Assembly (NCBI GenBank): GCA_013176395.1
Contig: JABMLP010000049.1
Span: 1-54,344 of the forward strand
Source: Venturia oleaginea
Lineage: Eukaryota > Ascomycota > Dothideomycetes > Venturiales > Venturiaceae
Direction: 5' to 3'
DNA length: 54,344 nt
The translations under genes were made by a program, and so were the position numbers. The notes under the pieces were generated by a model. That model was not told where the DNA came from. It was given only the letters and a program-made list of their open reading frames with translations, and searched no databases. Shown here piece by piece: positions 1-12,170 of this stretch (positions are counted from its first letter, which is position 1; each line of letters opens with the position of its first letter).

Positions 1-363
1 TCTGGTGCTTGTACTTGGATCTCTTTTTCTTCTGGAAAACTTGATCCAGGCTCAGCGGTGGTCAGAGCCATACTTGACGGTGGGAGCTTCCCAGTCCGTA
101 TTAGATGCCGGAGGACTCGCAGAGAGTACGCCACTTGGAGGAATCTTGGTCGCAAGCGACTGGGGATGTGGGTTGGTGTTGTAGATTCGAGATGGTGGAA
201 TCCAATAATACTTTGCCCGCGCGTGAACTCGTGGTTGGACCCTGAATTACCCCTTTCGGAAAACCGAGGTCGTTTTTCAATTAATCTCAACTCTCTCCAC
301 TGGCACAGGATATCACCATGTAGACTTCACTTCTTCTCCTACGGGAAAGCCGATTCATACACA

Positions 364-879
364 ATGGCCTCAGCAAATCTCAAAGCACGAAAGCGCGAAG
401 ACTACAAATTCTCTCTCGAGTACAGGACACGATGGTGCACTAGATGCCTCCCTTCTCTTTGCAACTCTCTAACATCCGCCAGGCTAGACAACGACATGTA
501 CGACCACATGAACAACAGCGTCTATTACCTCCTCTTCGATAGTGTAGTAAATACCTACCTGATAAACCACTGCTCCCTCAATCCTCCAAGCTCAACCTCA
601 GTCGGTCTCGTCGTCCACTCACATTGCGATTACATGTCTCCCACTGGCTTTCCTGCCATTGTTGATCTTTGTCTGAGGGTGAATAAGCTTGGGAAGAGTA
701 GTGTTACGTATGAAATTGGGGTTTTCGAAAGGGGCACTGAGGAGGTCAAGGCCGTGGGTGAGTTTGTGCATGTGTTTGTGGAGAGGCAGAGTATGAAGCC
801 TGGCAAGAGTGGGATGGATGATAAGCTAAGAGAAGGACTTGGAAGGATTGCCGTGGATGCGAAAGGCGCAAAGCTGTGA
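364..879 (+). CDS. Hotdog-fold (4HBT-like) thioesterase family protein, one intron
   Basis: Predicted small acyl-CoA thioesterase-like protein of the 4-hydroxybenzoyl-CoA thioesterase (hotdog) superfamily, 155 residues after splicing. The start is the ATG at 364; the open frame runs further upstream, but that part has no recognisable domain. The frame contains a 48-base GT-AG intron (435-482) with a CTAAC branch site. Because its length is a multiple of three, the unspliced frame stays open and hides it. Splicing gives RTRWLDNDMYDHMNN, the usual motif of this family, with the catalytic Asp/Asn-His region, followed by a beta-strand core (VGLVVHSHCDY) and a C-terminal strand ending in FVHVFVERQ. 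The substrate cannot be told from sequence. The spliced model is convincing; the enzymatic role is inferred from the family. Confidence 0.82.
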   Translation: MASANLKARKREDYKFSLEYRTRWCTRCLPSLCNSLTSARLDNDMYDHMNNSVYYLLFDSVVNTYLINHCSLNPPSSTSVGLVVHSHCDYMSPTGFPAIVDLCLRVNKLGKSSVTYEIGVFERGTEEVKAVGEFVHVFVERQSMKPGKSGMDDKLREGLGRIAVDAKGAKL

Positions 880-2834
880 GCACCATATCATATCGCACTT
901 TGCAAGCTAGAAAGCTTGGATTTGAAGATACCTTTTGGAGCATAGCAAAAGTCTCTCTGTGTCTGCTCTAGGCATGAATTTGTCAGGTCTAAACACAAGA
1001 ATTTTGCTTCTCATTTTTCAGTCTTGCAGTCTGCCTCGCATCCTTCACTCTGCCTTGGGGTGAAATCTTGCTGCATGCACTTCGCCTTGTAACCGCCTGA
1101 AAACAGAACGGGGTATACGCCTTGCCATTCCTCCCCCGTATAGAATGCTTACGCATATATCAGCTCATCTTTCGCATTCCCTACTGCATTGCAGCTTTAG
1201 AGAACAACGTAGCTTCCCCGTCGAAGAAGTTGAATCAGCGCAAAGTGTACTTCTCCGTCTAACAGCTCTGGGCCAACGACTCAATGACCCACAAAGCTCA
1301 TTCTCTTGCAAGCTATGCCGAAGCTGTTGTGTCGCAGCTACAGAGAATTTAACCATTCTGGGCAGAACTAGATGATATCTTGCGCTCAGCCTGTGGACCA
1401 CTCAAAAACAAGGACTCTTTCTACCAGGAAAGGAACAGCCCATTTTCGGGAGCGATCGCTGTCAATTCGCACCACATGCTTGAGTTGTTCCAGCTCTACA
1501 GCTCAGACTATACATTTATCTATGATCATGGTCAGTTCTGCACCAGGCTGCAATCATCGCGGATGCTGAGACCTGTCAAATTGTCTCCAGTGCTAAGTTG
1601 ACAGGTATCGACATATACGGTGTCGACCACCATGGTATGACTGCGTCCCAGCATTTCAACTATAGGATGGGGATTTCCGATGAGTTGGAGACGGCCTTTG
1701 GGGCTTTGATCGAGAGTATACGATAAGCGAGCGCTAGGCATAAGCCGAAAGAACTTACACATCTCAGCTCGACAATGAAATGAAGCCGATGATGATTTTG
1801 TAGACGCGCAAGAGACAAATGGTGGACCTTCTGATTCCTGGCTGCTGGATACCAACATCTGTTATTGATTTCACGCCATACCATTTCTTTTCTCAGCCTG
1901 GACATTCGTTCTTCAATATTCATGTAATTCTCTATGCGATTCTGTACTTACCCTTCACATCCTCGCATTTTAAGTCAACCTCTGTTACCAATCATCTTCA
2001 ATACCAACACCGGTCATCATAAGATGATAGCGTGGCTATTCCCCCTTTACTAACAAACCCGCATCGTGAAGCCGAAAAGTCTGCCAATCTTTCAGAGTCA
2101 ACACCTGTAGTGGATGACCCGCACACCCAACAAAGCTTCCAGCCGAAACCATTAGCAGACAAACATGACCCCATCCCCGTAGAATCCCACACCTTCTCAA
2201 TCATTTCCTCTCCTAGGTTAGCACCAAAAACGATTTCTTCTCGAAGCATTCCATGCACTCCCCTCTCCAGGCCATGGAAACGAATCCTCAAAACACCTGT
2301 TTCAACTTTCTGACACTCCATGCAAACAAGATTGTTTCTTGAGATATTTCCTAAAGAAATTAATGTGAAATGGGATGGTTTGGAAATGTCACTAGTAAGC
2401 TTTGATAACGATAATGCAGGAAGGCGAAATTATTTACTGGTGCCTGGTTGGCTGTAGGACGCCTGGGACCTGCGTTCAGCTGTATTTGTTGGAGAGCTGG
2501 GTTGACGAACAGAAGGGTCTGCTCGGTGCCTATTAGTCATGGAGGAGAGCTACCTGGATAGCTACGACATATCGAGGGTAATTACAGCTTGAATTCTCCA
2601 TGCACAGTCATATCCACGATAATAACCTTGAGAATTAAGACAACCGGAAATCTCGAACGCAAGAATCAAATTCCCCATAAAACAACAACATAATGCCTTA
2701 ACGATGGAACTTACAATGGCAATAACAAATAACAAATAGCGAAAATCTCATATCTCGCCTCCCATGAATGTAGTAATCAGAGGTAAAGTGCATAGAAGAA
2801 CGCTTCTACGGGGTAAATCCTCCCAAATATTAAG
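880..2834. other. Gene-poor stretch, no convincing gene
   Basis: About 1.95 kb between the thioesterase gene and a decayed pogo transposon. Several short ORFs overlap on both strands, the longest being 107 codons at 1998-2321 (minus) and 93 codons at 2032-2313 (plus). Neither shows a known motif, introns that extend it, or a conserved-looking domain. The final 500 bases are AT-rich. I see no RNA gene or regulatory site I can name. Confidence 0.5.
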
Positions 2835-4450
2835 TCATACGATTAAGTTAATTACAATGTTCTCCTCTTCATTTGGTGGTTCTTCCTCAATGTAAGGCTC
2901 TTGATCAACCTGTTACTGCTGATAACTGAAGCTTCTTTAGAAAGTTGAAGTAAGCTTGAGCCCTCTGCAACAGTTAAAGCGCTTGATTGACTAATATATC
3001 TCCCTTTTAGTTGCCTCTTTCGCTTCTGCCTCTCATTTGCAGCCCTTAATTTCTCATTTTCCGCAGCTAGTAAAGCGGCGCCGTGCTCGCGATCTGGCAG
3101 CCCTTGACAAGCTGATTAAGGGCCTGATCTGTTGGTGTTGGTGGACTTTTTGAACGTCTCTTAAGATAGCCTTTAATTGTAGCTACCTGCAGCTCTAACT
3201 GGGTAGATTCTGAGGTGTTCTGGTTGCCATTGCTCTTGGTTTGCGGCCAAGGGCGCTGTAGGGGTAGATGGCCTAATCTGGATGGTTGAAAGTACCTGAT
3301 CTGGATCAAAAGGTACGAGACCGGCAGCAGTGAAGCTGCGTTGAATATTGCTTAGTGTGAGGGCACTAATTCGAGCAATTTTAAAGGCGTGAAGGAACTC
3401 AATTTTGTCGATATGATTTATGCCAAGCCTCATGTATTCCGAGGCTTGGTGGCCGTAGGTACGCTTGAGGACCGAAAAACAACCAATATCGAGAGGTTGA
3501 AGAAGATGTGATGAATGCGGTGGCATACAAAGAGTAATAATCATCCGGTCTGCACAAAATTGATCAAATTCTGGCGTCGCGTGGCTGCCGTGGCCATCCA
3601 GAATTAGTAGTCGATAACTACCAACCTTTCTTGCAGCTGTATTTGGCTCGAAAACCTCTTTTAACCAATGTAATCCAAGCTTGTCATTAGTCCATCCATT
3701 TGTACTCAAAGCGATTGTCCAATCAGGCGGTAGATTGTTGTTTTCGTACCAAGATGATATATGTACCTTGCCTTTGAAGATCACCATCGGCGGGAGGCTC
3801 CAACCCAGCGCATTGATCGGTTCGATTGCCGTAACCCATTCGCGATCGCCAGGCTGTAATTGAGGGGGTCTGCCACGCCTATCTGAGGCAGTAACTACGC
3901 GTGAGGTACTTGCAAGGCCCATTGCAAAGCCAGTTTCGTCGAAGTTGTAGATATCGTTATTGAGGATGCCGTATTTAGCGATTGTGTTTTGTACAAGCCG
4001 AAACCAGGCCCCAATAAGGGCTGGATCTTCGCATCTTGCCCTTTGATTATCGTAGCTGCGTGAATATCGCGATTTGAGGCTAGGGCGGCGGTTGATGTAT
4101 CGCTGAGGCCAATTGACACCGATTTTGCAATCTGAGCCTACACGCTGCTCGAGTACGATTTTTGCCGCATCGCGTACCCCAGTAACGGTCAATGGATAAG
4201 CTCTTTCATCCATAGATAGTATCCAATGCTCAACGACCTCCTCTTCCGTATCCGTAAGCTTGTGGCAATTTGGGCGCGAATCGACGCGTGAAGCGCGTCC
4301 GCGGAGGCGGGAGGCAAGGGAAGTAAATGGGACAGAATAGGCATCAGCGGCCTTTCGAATACTTGGAAAATGGCCTTTCAAATAAGCGTCATGAGCGAGG
4401 AGTAGTTGACCCTCTTTCTGGGCCTTTGTATTGACTAGTTGTAGTGGCAT
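2835..4450 (-). pseudogene. Fot1/pogo-type DDE transposase, broken at the 3' end
   Basis: Tc1/mariner-superfamily transposase of the fungal pogo group. The main frame starts at 4450 and reads 425 codons to 3173. It has an N-terminal psq/CENP-B-like helix-turn-helix (about residues 10-55), a second Tc5-like HTH (about 65-130), and a DDE domain with the three aspartates in NFDETG, LILDGHGSH and LQPLDIGCF. The frame then shifts near 3250-3300: the WQPE linker continues as the LKRRSKSPPTPT and LNQLVKGCQ segment in another frame. It shifts again near 3085 to reach ALLAAENEKLRA, and once more into an acidic tail that stops near 2835. With three frame changes the gene cannot make full-length protein. 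It is related to, but clearly diverged from, the other pogo copies in the window. Confidence 0.88.
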
Positions 4451-4480
4451 TGTGGGTTAATCGATGAGGATACGAAAATG

Positions 4481-4522
4481 TGTACCGCTCGGTGGTGTGT
4501 ACCGCTCGATGGTGGATTACGT
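4481..4522 (+). repeat. Right terminal repeat of pogo element 1: two 17-bp units
   Basis: Just upstream of the transposase start are two tandem 17-bp units, TGTACCGCTCGGTGGTG (4481-4497) and TGTACCGCTCGATGGTG (4498-4514), followed by GATTACGT (4515-4522). They differ at one base. Other pogo elements here end in the same way: two 17-bp units, then an 8-base end finishing in ACGT. No matching left repeat was found beyond 2835, so this copy appears truncated on that side. Confidence 0.75.
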
Positions 4523-5804
4523 TGACAACAATTGCAAAGGGATTCCCAGGTTGCCATAATTTTCCAACAGCGAAAGCAATAATCGAAGAGCCGGAGCCTC
4601 TGCTTCTCGTAACAAAATATTTACCACCAGGCTTGATGGTGTCAGCCCACGAGTTCTTCTCCTCAATCTCAACGATGTGTCCCTCTAAGAGATGTTTCTT
4701 GACAGTATCAACAGCGTGATAGACTCTACGGACAAAATGTCAGCAGCATATCAAGAGCAGGGGGGGGGGATATAGATGTTACGATGGCGAACTGTCGGCA
4801 AAGGTACAAAACTCTCTCGCAACTTGTAAACTCTGCTGTTTTCGTCTCATAACTTGTAACCTCCGCTATTTTCGTCGCGCCTCGCTGTAAATCTCGGCCT
4901 GTGTCTCATTATTTGGCGGGTCCAATCTCGCCTTCGCTCTGCTCGTCAGCCCAGCCAGCGTCGCGAGTGCAAGTGCAAGTCCAAGACCAAGTGGACTCGA
5001 CGTGCACCACGGCATTTTAGCATTCCGAGATGGCATTTCGATGGGGTTTTCAAGGCATTGTTGATGGATGGTTTGTCTTTGGAGGTGAGAAGAAGTCGTT
5101 ATCTAACCGGGATCGTCTCAAACTCAGAGAATCTTGTCGGTAATCAATGTATCAATACGTCGTCTATCAAATCAAGCACTTTTGTGCACTACGGAAGTCC
5201 CATGTTCTCGGTATACAGATTTCTTACCAATGCCATGATATCAGAAGTAAACATGGGCAGATGCCTGATCTAATTGAATCGGTGCCGAGACCAAGCTCCC
5301 CAACCCGGTTGCAAGCCACATCCGACCATTTCATACCCATACGCATCTATCTATGTCCTCAAGCTGCGAACTGATAGAGAAAGCTGCGAGCACCCGATCA
5401 AGGCTAGCCGGATTGATTGGAGGAGCAATATCAATTCGGGAAACAGAAAAAAAATTGATACTAATTCAACTTGAACTCAAGCTTGTGCTGGGTTACGTCT
5501 TTGGCCTCATACAAGGGGCGAATACGGTTGGTCTGATTGGTTGCCGACCATAATAATAAAGCATCAGCTTTGCTTCTTGACTAAGTCCTGGCTCGGAGCG
5601 AAGGGTACGACAGCCCTCCGCTAATTATACATTCCTGCCTTCATCATCTTGCCCGTCCTCCCTTGCTTTACCTGCCCTGGCGAGTGCGCATCGTATTCTA
5701 TATAGCTCGCTCCACACCGTAATTTCGTCCACGCTGTTCCTCACTCTCTATCTCACACTTACTTTGTACATGTCTGTCATTCTTTCCATTCTCTTGCCGC
5801 CACC
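4523..5804. other. Intergenic region upstream of the membrane-protein gene
   Basis: About 1.3 kb with no convincing coding region. Short ORFs at 5058-5553 overlap in several frames and show no domain. A pyrimidine-rich stretch and a CTATATAG-like element near 5698 precede the gene at 5805 and may be part of its promoter; that is inference. Confidence 0.4.
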
Positions 5805-7274
5805 ATGCCGACAATCTACCCTACATCACCTTCCTTGTCACTGAAACGGAAGCGCTTCTATTCCTCCACAGCTTTGATCGATCCTAGGAAAAACATCGAC
5901 ATCAGCACAGCAATCATTCTCACCGTTGCTCTATCAATTCTCGCCTCTGCATTCATTATCCTTTACCTCGTCTGGCGGAATCAACGAAATGCTAGGAAAG
6001 AAGCATTAATGGGGGAGGTTGATAATTCGGGTATGATGACTTTTGGAGAGGAATATGGCGTTGATTTGTGTAAAGTCAACAAGAAGTTCAGACAGTTCGG
6101 TGAGGAAGAGCAGCGTGGAACAACTGGGACTGAGCTGGGGGCCATCAGGAGAACTTCGCTGCCGACTGCAAGAAGACATTCTAGTCCGCTATCCGGAAAG
6201 AATTTGAATGGCCATGATGAGATCGTTGCACAGCATACGATGCAGCCAATCTTGACGTGCACGCCCGATCGGAGTGATCGGGAATCGACTGTAGAGCGCG
6301 AACTCATGGAAATTGAAAGGGCGGGCAAACCAAGAGGTGGATGGTGGAGCGACGTACAGGAGGAGCCACAAGAATTTCCCCGCCGCGGCTCTCGAGACTT
6401 TGGCTCGCGAATGGTCCCATCCGACGAGCTTTGCTCCTCGCCATCAGATACAACGCCAGTATCACCAAAAAGGCTGTCAGCCATATTTCAAAGTCGACAC
6501 ACAACGCCCGAACCACCAACCACAACAAGGAGCGAACCTTCGAATGCTTTCCCGCCACAATCTCCTCCACAACCAATCTCACTTTCCATCCCCGCCTCGC
6601 TACCACAAGCTTTTCAAGGACTGCCATCATCACCTTCGCCATACATGAACGCACCTCTCCCAGCAATTCCGCCCCATACTGCGGCTCGAGGGAGATCTCC
6701 GGCACCAGCCCCTATCAACACGTCCCGAGCACCTCAGAAGCTGTACCCAGACGCAACCGAGGAGAATGTCGTTCATGTACTGAAACTAGAGCCAGGACAT
6801 CATCATTCGCAGTCTCAACACCGCAAATATTCCAACACGCCTCTCCCAGCCATCCCAGGTCATCCCGTTCCTCGATCAATTTCTCCATCGCCTCCACGAA
6901 ATGTATCAGCTGCAGATTTCGCGTCTGATTATTCTGATTCCGATGATGAAGAAGTCGAGCTTCGAGAAGTCCGTGATTTCACCCTTGTCCGCGACCCATC
7001 ACCGGAGCCGGAGTTGGGCATGGGACGAAAAGTAGAGATCCGCAAATCTTCTGGCAAATTGGAGGGTTGGAGTCCAACGAGACTATCACAATGTCCCGCG
7101 GCCGTTGCTACACCAGGAATGTTCTCTCCCGTTTTTATTCAACAACGCACTGCCTCTTCTCCACGCGAACGAATCAGATCAAGGAGTCCAAGTCTGTTTA
7201 ATCCTGGAAGTCCTGGCTCCATGCATCCCCTGAAAATGAATGCTCCCTCCGTCGAACCGCGTCCATGTCCATGA
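5805..7274 (+). CDS. Uncharacterised single-pass membrane protein with Ser/Pro-rich tail
   Basis: I do not recognise this 489-residue protein. The start has a good fungal context (GCCACCATGC). After about 30 residues comes one hydrophobic segment (about 33-57, within IDISTAIILTVALSILAS and the following residues) ending in a basic stop-transfer stretch (WRNQRNARK). The remaining 430 residues look disordered and cytoplasmic, rich in Ser, Pro and Arg. The motif PLPAIP occurs at least twice and many SP/TP sites are present, suggesting a phosphorylated, SH3- or WW-binding tail. An acidic patch (DYSDSDDEEVELREV) lies near residue 375. No signal peptide or enzyme domain is seen. Single-exon frame without interruption. 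Similar architectures are common in ascomycete proteins of unknown function, so no function is assigned. Confidence 0.75.
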   Translation: MPTIYPTSPSLSLKRKRFYSSTALIDPRKNIDISTAIILTVALSILASAFIILYLVWRNQRNARKEALMGEVDNSGMMTFGEEYGVDLCKVNKKFRQFGEEEQRGTTGTELGAIRRTSLPTARRHSSPLSGKNLNGHDEIVAQHTMQPILTCTPDRSDRESTVERELMEIERAGKPRGGWWSDVQEEPQEFPRRGSRDFGSRMVPSDELCSSPSDTTPVSPKRLSAIFQSRHTTPEPPTTTRSEPSNAFPPQSPPQPISLSIPASLPQAFQGLPSSPSPYMNAPLPAIPPHTAARGRSPAPAPINTSRAPQKLYPDATEENVVHVLKLEPGHHHSQSQHRKYSNTPLPAIPGHPVPRSISPSPPRNVSAADFASDYSDSDDEEVELREVRDFTLVRDPSPEPELGMGRKVEIRKSSGKLEGWSPTRLSQCPAAVATPGMFSPVFIQQRTASSPRERIRSRSPSLFNPGSPGSMHPLKMNAPSVEPRPCP

Positions 7275-8077
7275 GTGGGGGTTAGAATATATAGCCTTCG
7301 GTGGCTTTGATGTGTTGCTTGGCTGGTGGCTTGATGCCTGTTACTTGTTTTTCCTGGCATTGAAGGGGTCGGGAAGACTTTTACTTCCATTCTTATGTCT
7401 CTATTGGGTGGTTTGTACATTATATTGTGAGGGCCATCTACGACACTCGCTTGGAGTTCTTGTAAAAGCATTTAGGATGGATACCACTATTGGACTTTCG
7501 TTGGGTCTACCCGTAATAACACTCGTTAGTAGTACTCCTGGTTGGAGATGAATAATACAAAAGCATGCTGTCTTTATCATTTCCCTCTTCTGCTTGCTTC
7601 TGCTGTTTTTGTTTGCGCGTGTAAGAACTGAGATCGAGTCTCTTCATTTCCTGGCAAATTCTGCTTTCCGCTTGATTCTGAGATGAAGCTGTGAGAATCG
7701 GCTGGATGATTTAGATAGTGCTCGTATGGAAGACCAAGGCGCTTGAAATATTGGCTTTGAGACTAGAATAATTGTAGTTAAGGTATGGTATGAAGAATGG
7801 ATGACTTCCCCCGAGAGAGGCAGATTACAATCGGGCCAACGAGGTCGAGCGGATCTCAATGCCGCGAGGCTAGAAAGTGATTGAGGCTCGTTGTGGTGTA
7901 GGTATTCCTCTCGGAACTGGAATTTACTATCGAGCTAGTCGGGAAAAAGGTTACACACGTGACTCTCCCAAAGCGCGCTAAAGATTTCCTCGGAGCTCGA
8001 GTTTGAGGAGCACAAAATTTCGGTTCAAGCTATTTGCACCACAATTCCATTACCAATTACATCACAACATCCCTAAA
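7275..8077. other. Intergenic region between membrane protein and NHP2
   Basis: About 800 bases that should hold the 3' UTR of the upstream gene and the promoter of NHP2. Overlapping short ORFs (7240-7551 plus, 7644-7859 minus) have no domain and are treated as chance. No RNA gene is visible. Confidence 0.45.
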
Positions 8078-8979
8078 ATGGCCAAGGAGAGACCCGAGAA
8101 GAGCGTGAAGAAGGAACGCAAGGAGAAGAAGGAGAAGCGCTCCGAGACTGATGGCGTGAAGAAATCAAAGTCCAAGAAGGAAAAGAAGGGTATTGCTCGC
8201 CTCAATCCACTACTGCTTCGCGAAAAACTGCTAATATTTTTTCATAGTCCTCGTCGAGGAGAGAGATAGCTCGCCCGTTGCGGCGCCAGTCGTTCAGGTC
8301 GAGTCGAAGGACGTCGAGATGGAAGAGAAAGAAGAAAAAGAAGAGAAGCCCAGGATCATGATTCCAAAGGAAGCGCTTGTACCCTTTGCGAACCCTTTGG
8401 CCGATGATAAGCAGATGAAGAAGTTGTTGAGGTCGGTGAAGAAAGGTATACATCTCTTCTCTCCTTTTCACCGCGCGCAAATATCTGCGCGCGAGACAAG
8501 TTTTGCGAGCGCAGAACTGTTCAGTTACAATTGCGCGAGCACCAAGAGCAAGAAATAGAGAGAGCGTTGCTAACAATAGTCTCTATACAGCCGCCAAAAA
8601 CAAGACGTTGAAACGCGGTGTCAAGGAAGTCGTCAAGTCCGTTCGCAAGCTCCCAGCACCCTCCGCTCCCTCATCTTCCACCACCTTCAACCCACCCGGA
8701 ATCGTCATCCTCGCCGCCGACATCTCGCCCATGGACGTCATCTCCCATATCCCTGTTCTCTGCGAAGACCACAACATCCCTTACATCTATGTCACATCGC
8801 GCGCAGAACTCGGTGCCGCTGGAAACACAAAGAGACCCACGTCGGTGGTCATGATTAGCAAGGATAAGGTAAAGAAAGCCGGTGCCAAAGATGATAAAGA
8901 GGGTGATGAAGAGTACAAAGAGGTTTACGCCGAGTTGTTGAAGTTGGTGCAGAAAGCGGGTGCTACGTTAAGGATTTAA
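8078..8979 (+). CDS. NHP2: H/ACA ribonucleoprotein subunit NHP2
   Basis: Core RNA-binding subunit of H/ACA snoRNPs, which guide pseudouridylation and rRNA processing in the nucleolus. The gene has three exons: 8078-8189, 8248-8445 and 8591-8979, with GT-AG introns of 58 and 145 bases, giving 232 residues. The N-terminus is a highly charged Lys/Glu extension (about 1-75), typical of fungal orthologues. It is followed by the L7Ae/Nhp2 fold: NPLADDKQMKKLL, the RNA-contact segment KTLKRGVKEVVKSVRK, then GIVILAADISPMDVISHIP, CEDHNIPYIYV and RAELGAAGNTKRPTSVV. The C-terminus ends in a long helix (YAELLKLVQKAG). Both introns keep frame and remove stops. The start ATG lies in AAAATGG. Identification rests on the diagnostic L7Ae-family motifs and is strong. 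Confidence 0.95.
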
Positions 8980-10811
8980 ATGCTTGAATATCGGGCGAAG
9001 AACTTGGTGTGTGTGATAAGCTGCGGTTGCACGAATATGGTGTTTCGGTGTCTGGCTGGGCTTAGGATTGATATTCGGCGCGTTTGCAGATTGGGCGATG
9101 GGATTTGTGGCAAGTTTCATCGTAGCCCTGCTTGGACGGACAAAAGCGTGTAGTCGAATGAATCTACAGCCTCGGCTGATCTCGTCTATCGCTTTGCAGG
9201 CATGGTCACAACAGAGATGTTGTGGCACTGGTAAGTCTGATTGAGGCGTGGCTAACATTCAAGGACGAACAGGGGTACTAATCAAACAGCTTTGCTTTTT
9301 GGATCTTGAGGAACTAATCATACAGGGCATGCGATGATCACGCCCAGTAAGGCAACGAGAATCTCACATTAAAGACGACATGACCTAGCACTTCTCTCAT
9401 CATTTCTCAACAAGATCATCACATTTCCAACTCTGCTAATCTATTCCTCTCCCCTCCAAAGACAAACTCAATAAGGCAATTCATTCGTCACCGGCGGTGC
9501 CTTAACCACCTCCCTCGGCACAGAAACATATATAATAGCAATAGCCATAATATCACTCTATTCCCCATCATGATTCAGATCCTCTCGGATTAATCGTCAT
9601 CATACCTACGATAGATGACCTAGCTCTGCGATGGATCGCGATTCCTCCCAATTGTCGATGTCTCAACGTGATAGCATATGCTCATTCTGGAAATGTGTTT
9701 TGTGACTACGGTTTCGCCACTGGCTATGGCCATGATGGGTCAATTCAAGATGTACTCCGAGGTGCCGGCATGCGAGGCTTGGGAGGCGTAGATCAGTTGC
9801 GTGTTTATGCGGAGGTCAAATGAGACGCCTCAGCAGAAACTCGGAAGGGACAAACTGCCACACAAACCACCTATTCCGAGTCCATGTCGCTGACGACCTA
9901 CAGCAGAGCTGGGGAACATACTGTTTTCTTTTGTCGAAGTTGTCCCGCTCCTTGATGGAATGGCCTAGGGGCACTAAAAATTCGAAACTTTGGCGTGCAT
10001 AGTTCTTGCAAGAGTTTAGAACGTGGCCTAGACTACCATGTTCTCTGTCGTTCTTCATGCCTCAAAGGAAAATGCGCGGTGCGAAGAAGGTTCATGCAAT
10101 TCTTTATTTGAGCCTTTTTCTTGGTGTTGCCTGGGTATGAACTGATTGTCATTCTTTCCTACATTCTATTTCGCCACGTCTTGGCTCACCCAGGAACGCT
10201 GCTAGTTTAAAGGCTGTTTTCGTTCTTTACCCACGTGTTGAATATCTGCATATTTTATCTGTGTAGACAAAGGGCCGTGGGAAGCCTGGAATGATGACCT
10301 TCTACATTTAGCTGACCTCGCAGCAGGTATATCTGGAGACTCAAGGAGTCGAAATCTTCGGAATCGTTGGTAGATGCGGTGCGGTCTGTATTGAGATATT
10401 GAGATCTTCGTCATCAGTTCTTCTTTCAATATCTGAAGACATGGAATTTTCGGAGTCGGTATCGTCTCTTCGTCGTGGTCGTCTTTGTCATGATTGTCAT
10501 CATTTCTTTTTGAATGTAGGATGCATGAAGGATAACCATCTGTCGATTTCATGCAGGAAGTCTCGAGCGTTTCTCTCATGGGTGGCAGTTTCGCTTGCAA
10601 CAACGTTTCGTGTAATCGTCGTCAACTCTATCGACGTCGAAGTAGCCTAAATGACACGAGGTATATTGGAGAGCAGTGTACATGAACGGACAATTGGGTC
10701 TGCGCGGAGGCAGAAGGCTTGGGGTACCCAGCCACGTCCGAAACCATTTCTTCGACTTCCTTAATATCACATCTTATTCAGATTGACACAATGCTAAGTA
10801 AACATGAGAGA
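8980..10811. other. Gene-poor stretch downstream of NHP2
   Basis: About 1.8 kb. Short ORFs on both strands (for example 9816-10058 minus, 10202-10603 minus, 10399-10650 plus) overlap each other and show no domain. Around 9475-9545 the minus strand can be read as a short hydrophobic segment with a polar tail (MAIAIIYVSVPREVV) that stops soon after. It could be the remnant of a membrane-protein gene, but it is too short to assign. Confidence 0.35.
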
Positions 10812-11735
10812 TTAGTTTAACGAAGCGAGTAGATCTTCCAAGCAAGAGAGGGCCTCAACATAATCCCACTCGACTCCAGTCTGCATAGCCTTCCCAACCC
10901 GGTCCATATGGGTCCTCATCTTCTGGATATCCTGGCCCAAGGTCATCGAAGTTGGGCTAGGGCGAGAGCCCTCTTTGAAGAGGAGTATCGAAAACTTCTG
11001 GTGGTAGGAGACGCCACGTTGAAGAAACGGTGAAGCTGACAGCCGATAAAGCGTCTCGTCTTGCTGGATCTGAATGCTCAACGAGATGGGGATGCCAAAG
11101 GTTTGATGAATACCGAAAAAATAACTTCGCGCGCATCCTGCAGCGCAACGGTGGAGATACCTCAAGTACTTGCTGCGGTGGCAATCTTCTCCACCTGGGC
11201 AGGAGAAAGGAGTTGGACGACAGGGATAAATGTTTTCTCACTCATCAAGGCCGCCCACTCTCGTCTTCCTTTAACCTCCGAATGACTTTGCCCTGCCATT
11301 CATATCCTCTGTTGATCAGCTCTGCTCGAAACCCCTTCCAAAGACCAGCCAACAACTATGCTACTGATCAGCCGCGATACAGGCACAGTTCATATCCATC
11401 GGCCAAATTCTTCAACTTGTCATTCTCAAGCTCGTAAAGAGCGTTATCTCATGTGGATTGCCCTTTGTGCGGGTGAAGCTCTCCTGGGCGAATATCTCAT
11501 AGAATTACTGGTATTAGCCTACCCGAAAGAGTGAGGAGTATCGTCAATTTGAGTCCATATTCAGGCCAATGATCGATTTTGAGCGCGCGACCCATTGGTG
11601 CATTCGGATCAATGTCGGCCAAGAGCTGAAGGAACACGTCCATGAAGGAGCCTGGTCGATACAGTGGAGATGAACAGGCCAAGCGGTGGTAGGAACATTG
11701 TTGATGGGAATTGAGTGATCGGAAAGCGATCACGA
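10812..11735 (-). pseudogene. Decayed ORF of unknown function
   Basis: The minus strand here reads as short coding-like segments scattered over three frames and separated by stops: GRALKIDHWPEYGLKLTILL near 11550-11600, ELENDKLKNLADGYELCLY near 11380-11440, GYEWQGKVIRRLKEDESG near 11280-11330, IPVVQLLSPAQVEKIATAA near 11180-11230, and GQDIQKMRTHMDRVG near 10900-10950. These segments are helical, charged and in consistent order, unlike the surrounding DNA. That suggests one ancient gene broken by frameshifts. I recognise no family. It could instead be chance open frames; moderate-to-low confidence. Confidence 0.3.
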
Positions 11736-12170
11736 ATGGGGAGAAGGCGACGAAACTTCTGCACGTAATGATTGAGAACCGAATTTCATATTATTTGACA
11801 CGATTATCTCTCAGACGTCTCGCTTTCGTGGCGATGGGGTGTGGCTGTGCTAGTTTTTAATCAATCATATCTCTAGCCACACGCAACCACGAGGCGGAGC
11901 CTTGTGCACTGGAGGTTTTGGAGTTGTGGCGTAGCCCTTGGCCTTACAAGGCCCAGAAAAACCAACCAGAGCGTCTAATTTATGAGATCATTGACACGAA
12001 GACAAGTCGAGCGAGATATTATGAGTGTAAGAAGTCAGTTTATGGAGCTAAAGAGTGTAAATAGGTCAGGAGCTCATGTTTCCAGTCATAGCCGTCCCAT
12101 GTTCGGTCCCCATTTTCGCAAGCCTTCCCGTTAAGCGCGAATTCAAAAAGTCCAGGTAACAACGCTGAGA

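Noticed and set aside
1998..2321. 107-codon minus-strand ORF as a possible second thioesterase
   Set aside because: The fragment GGIATL looked like a hotdog motif at first, but order and context do not fit and no splice model extends it.
6341..6928. 195-codon ORF overlapping the Ser/Pro-rich membrane-protein gene
   Set aside because: Alternative frame of a low-complexity coding region; the main frame has a good start context, a membrane helix and full length.
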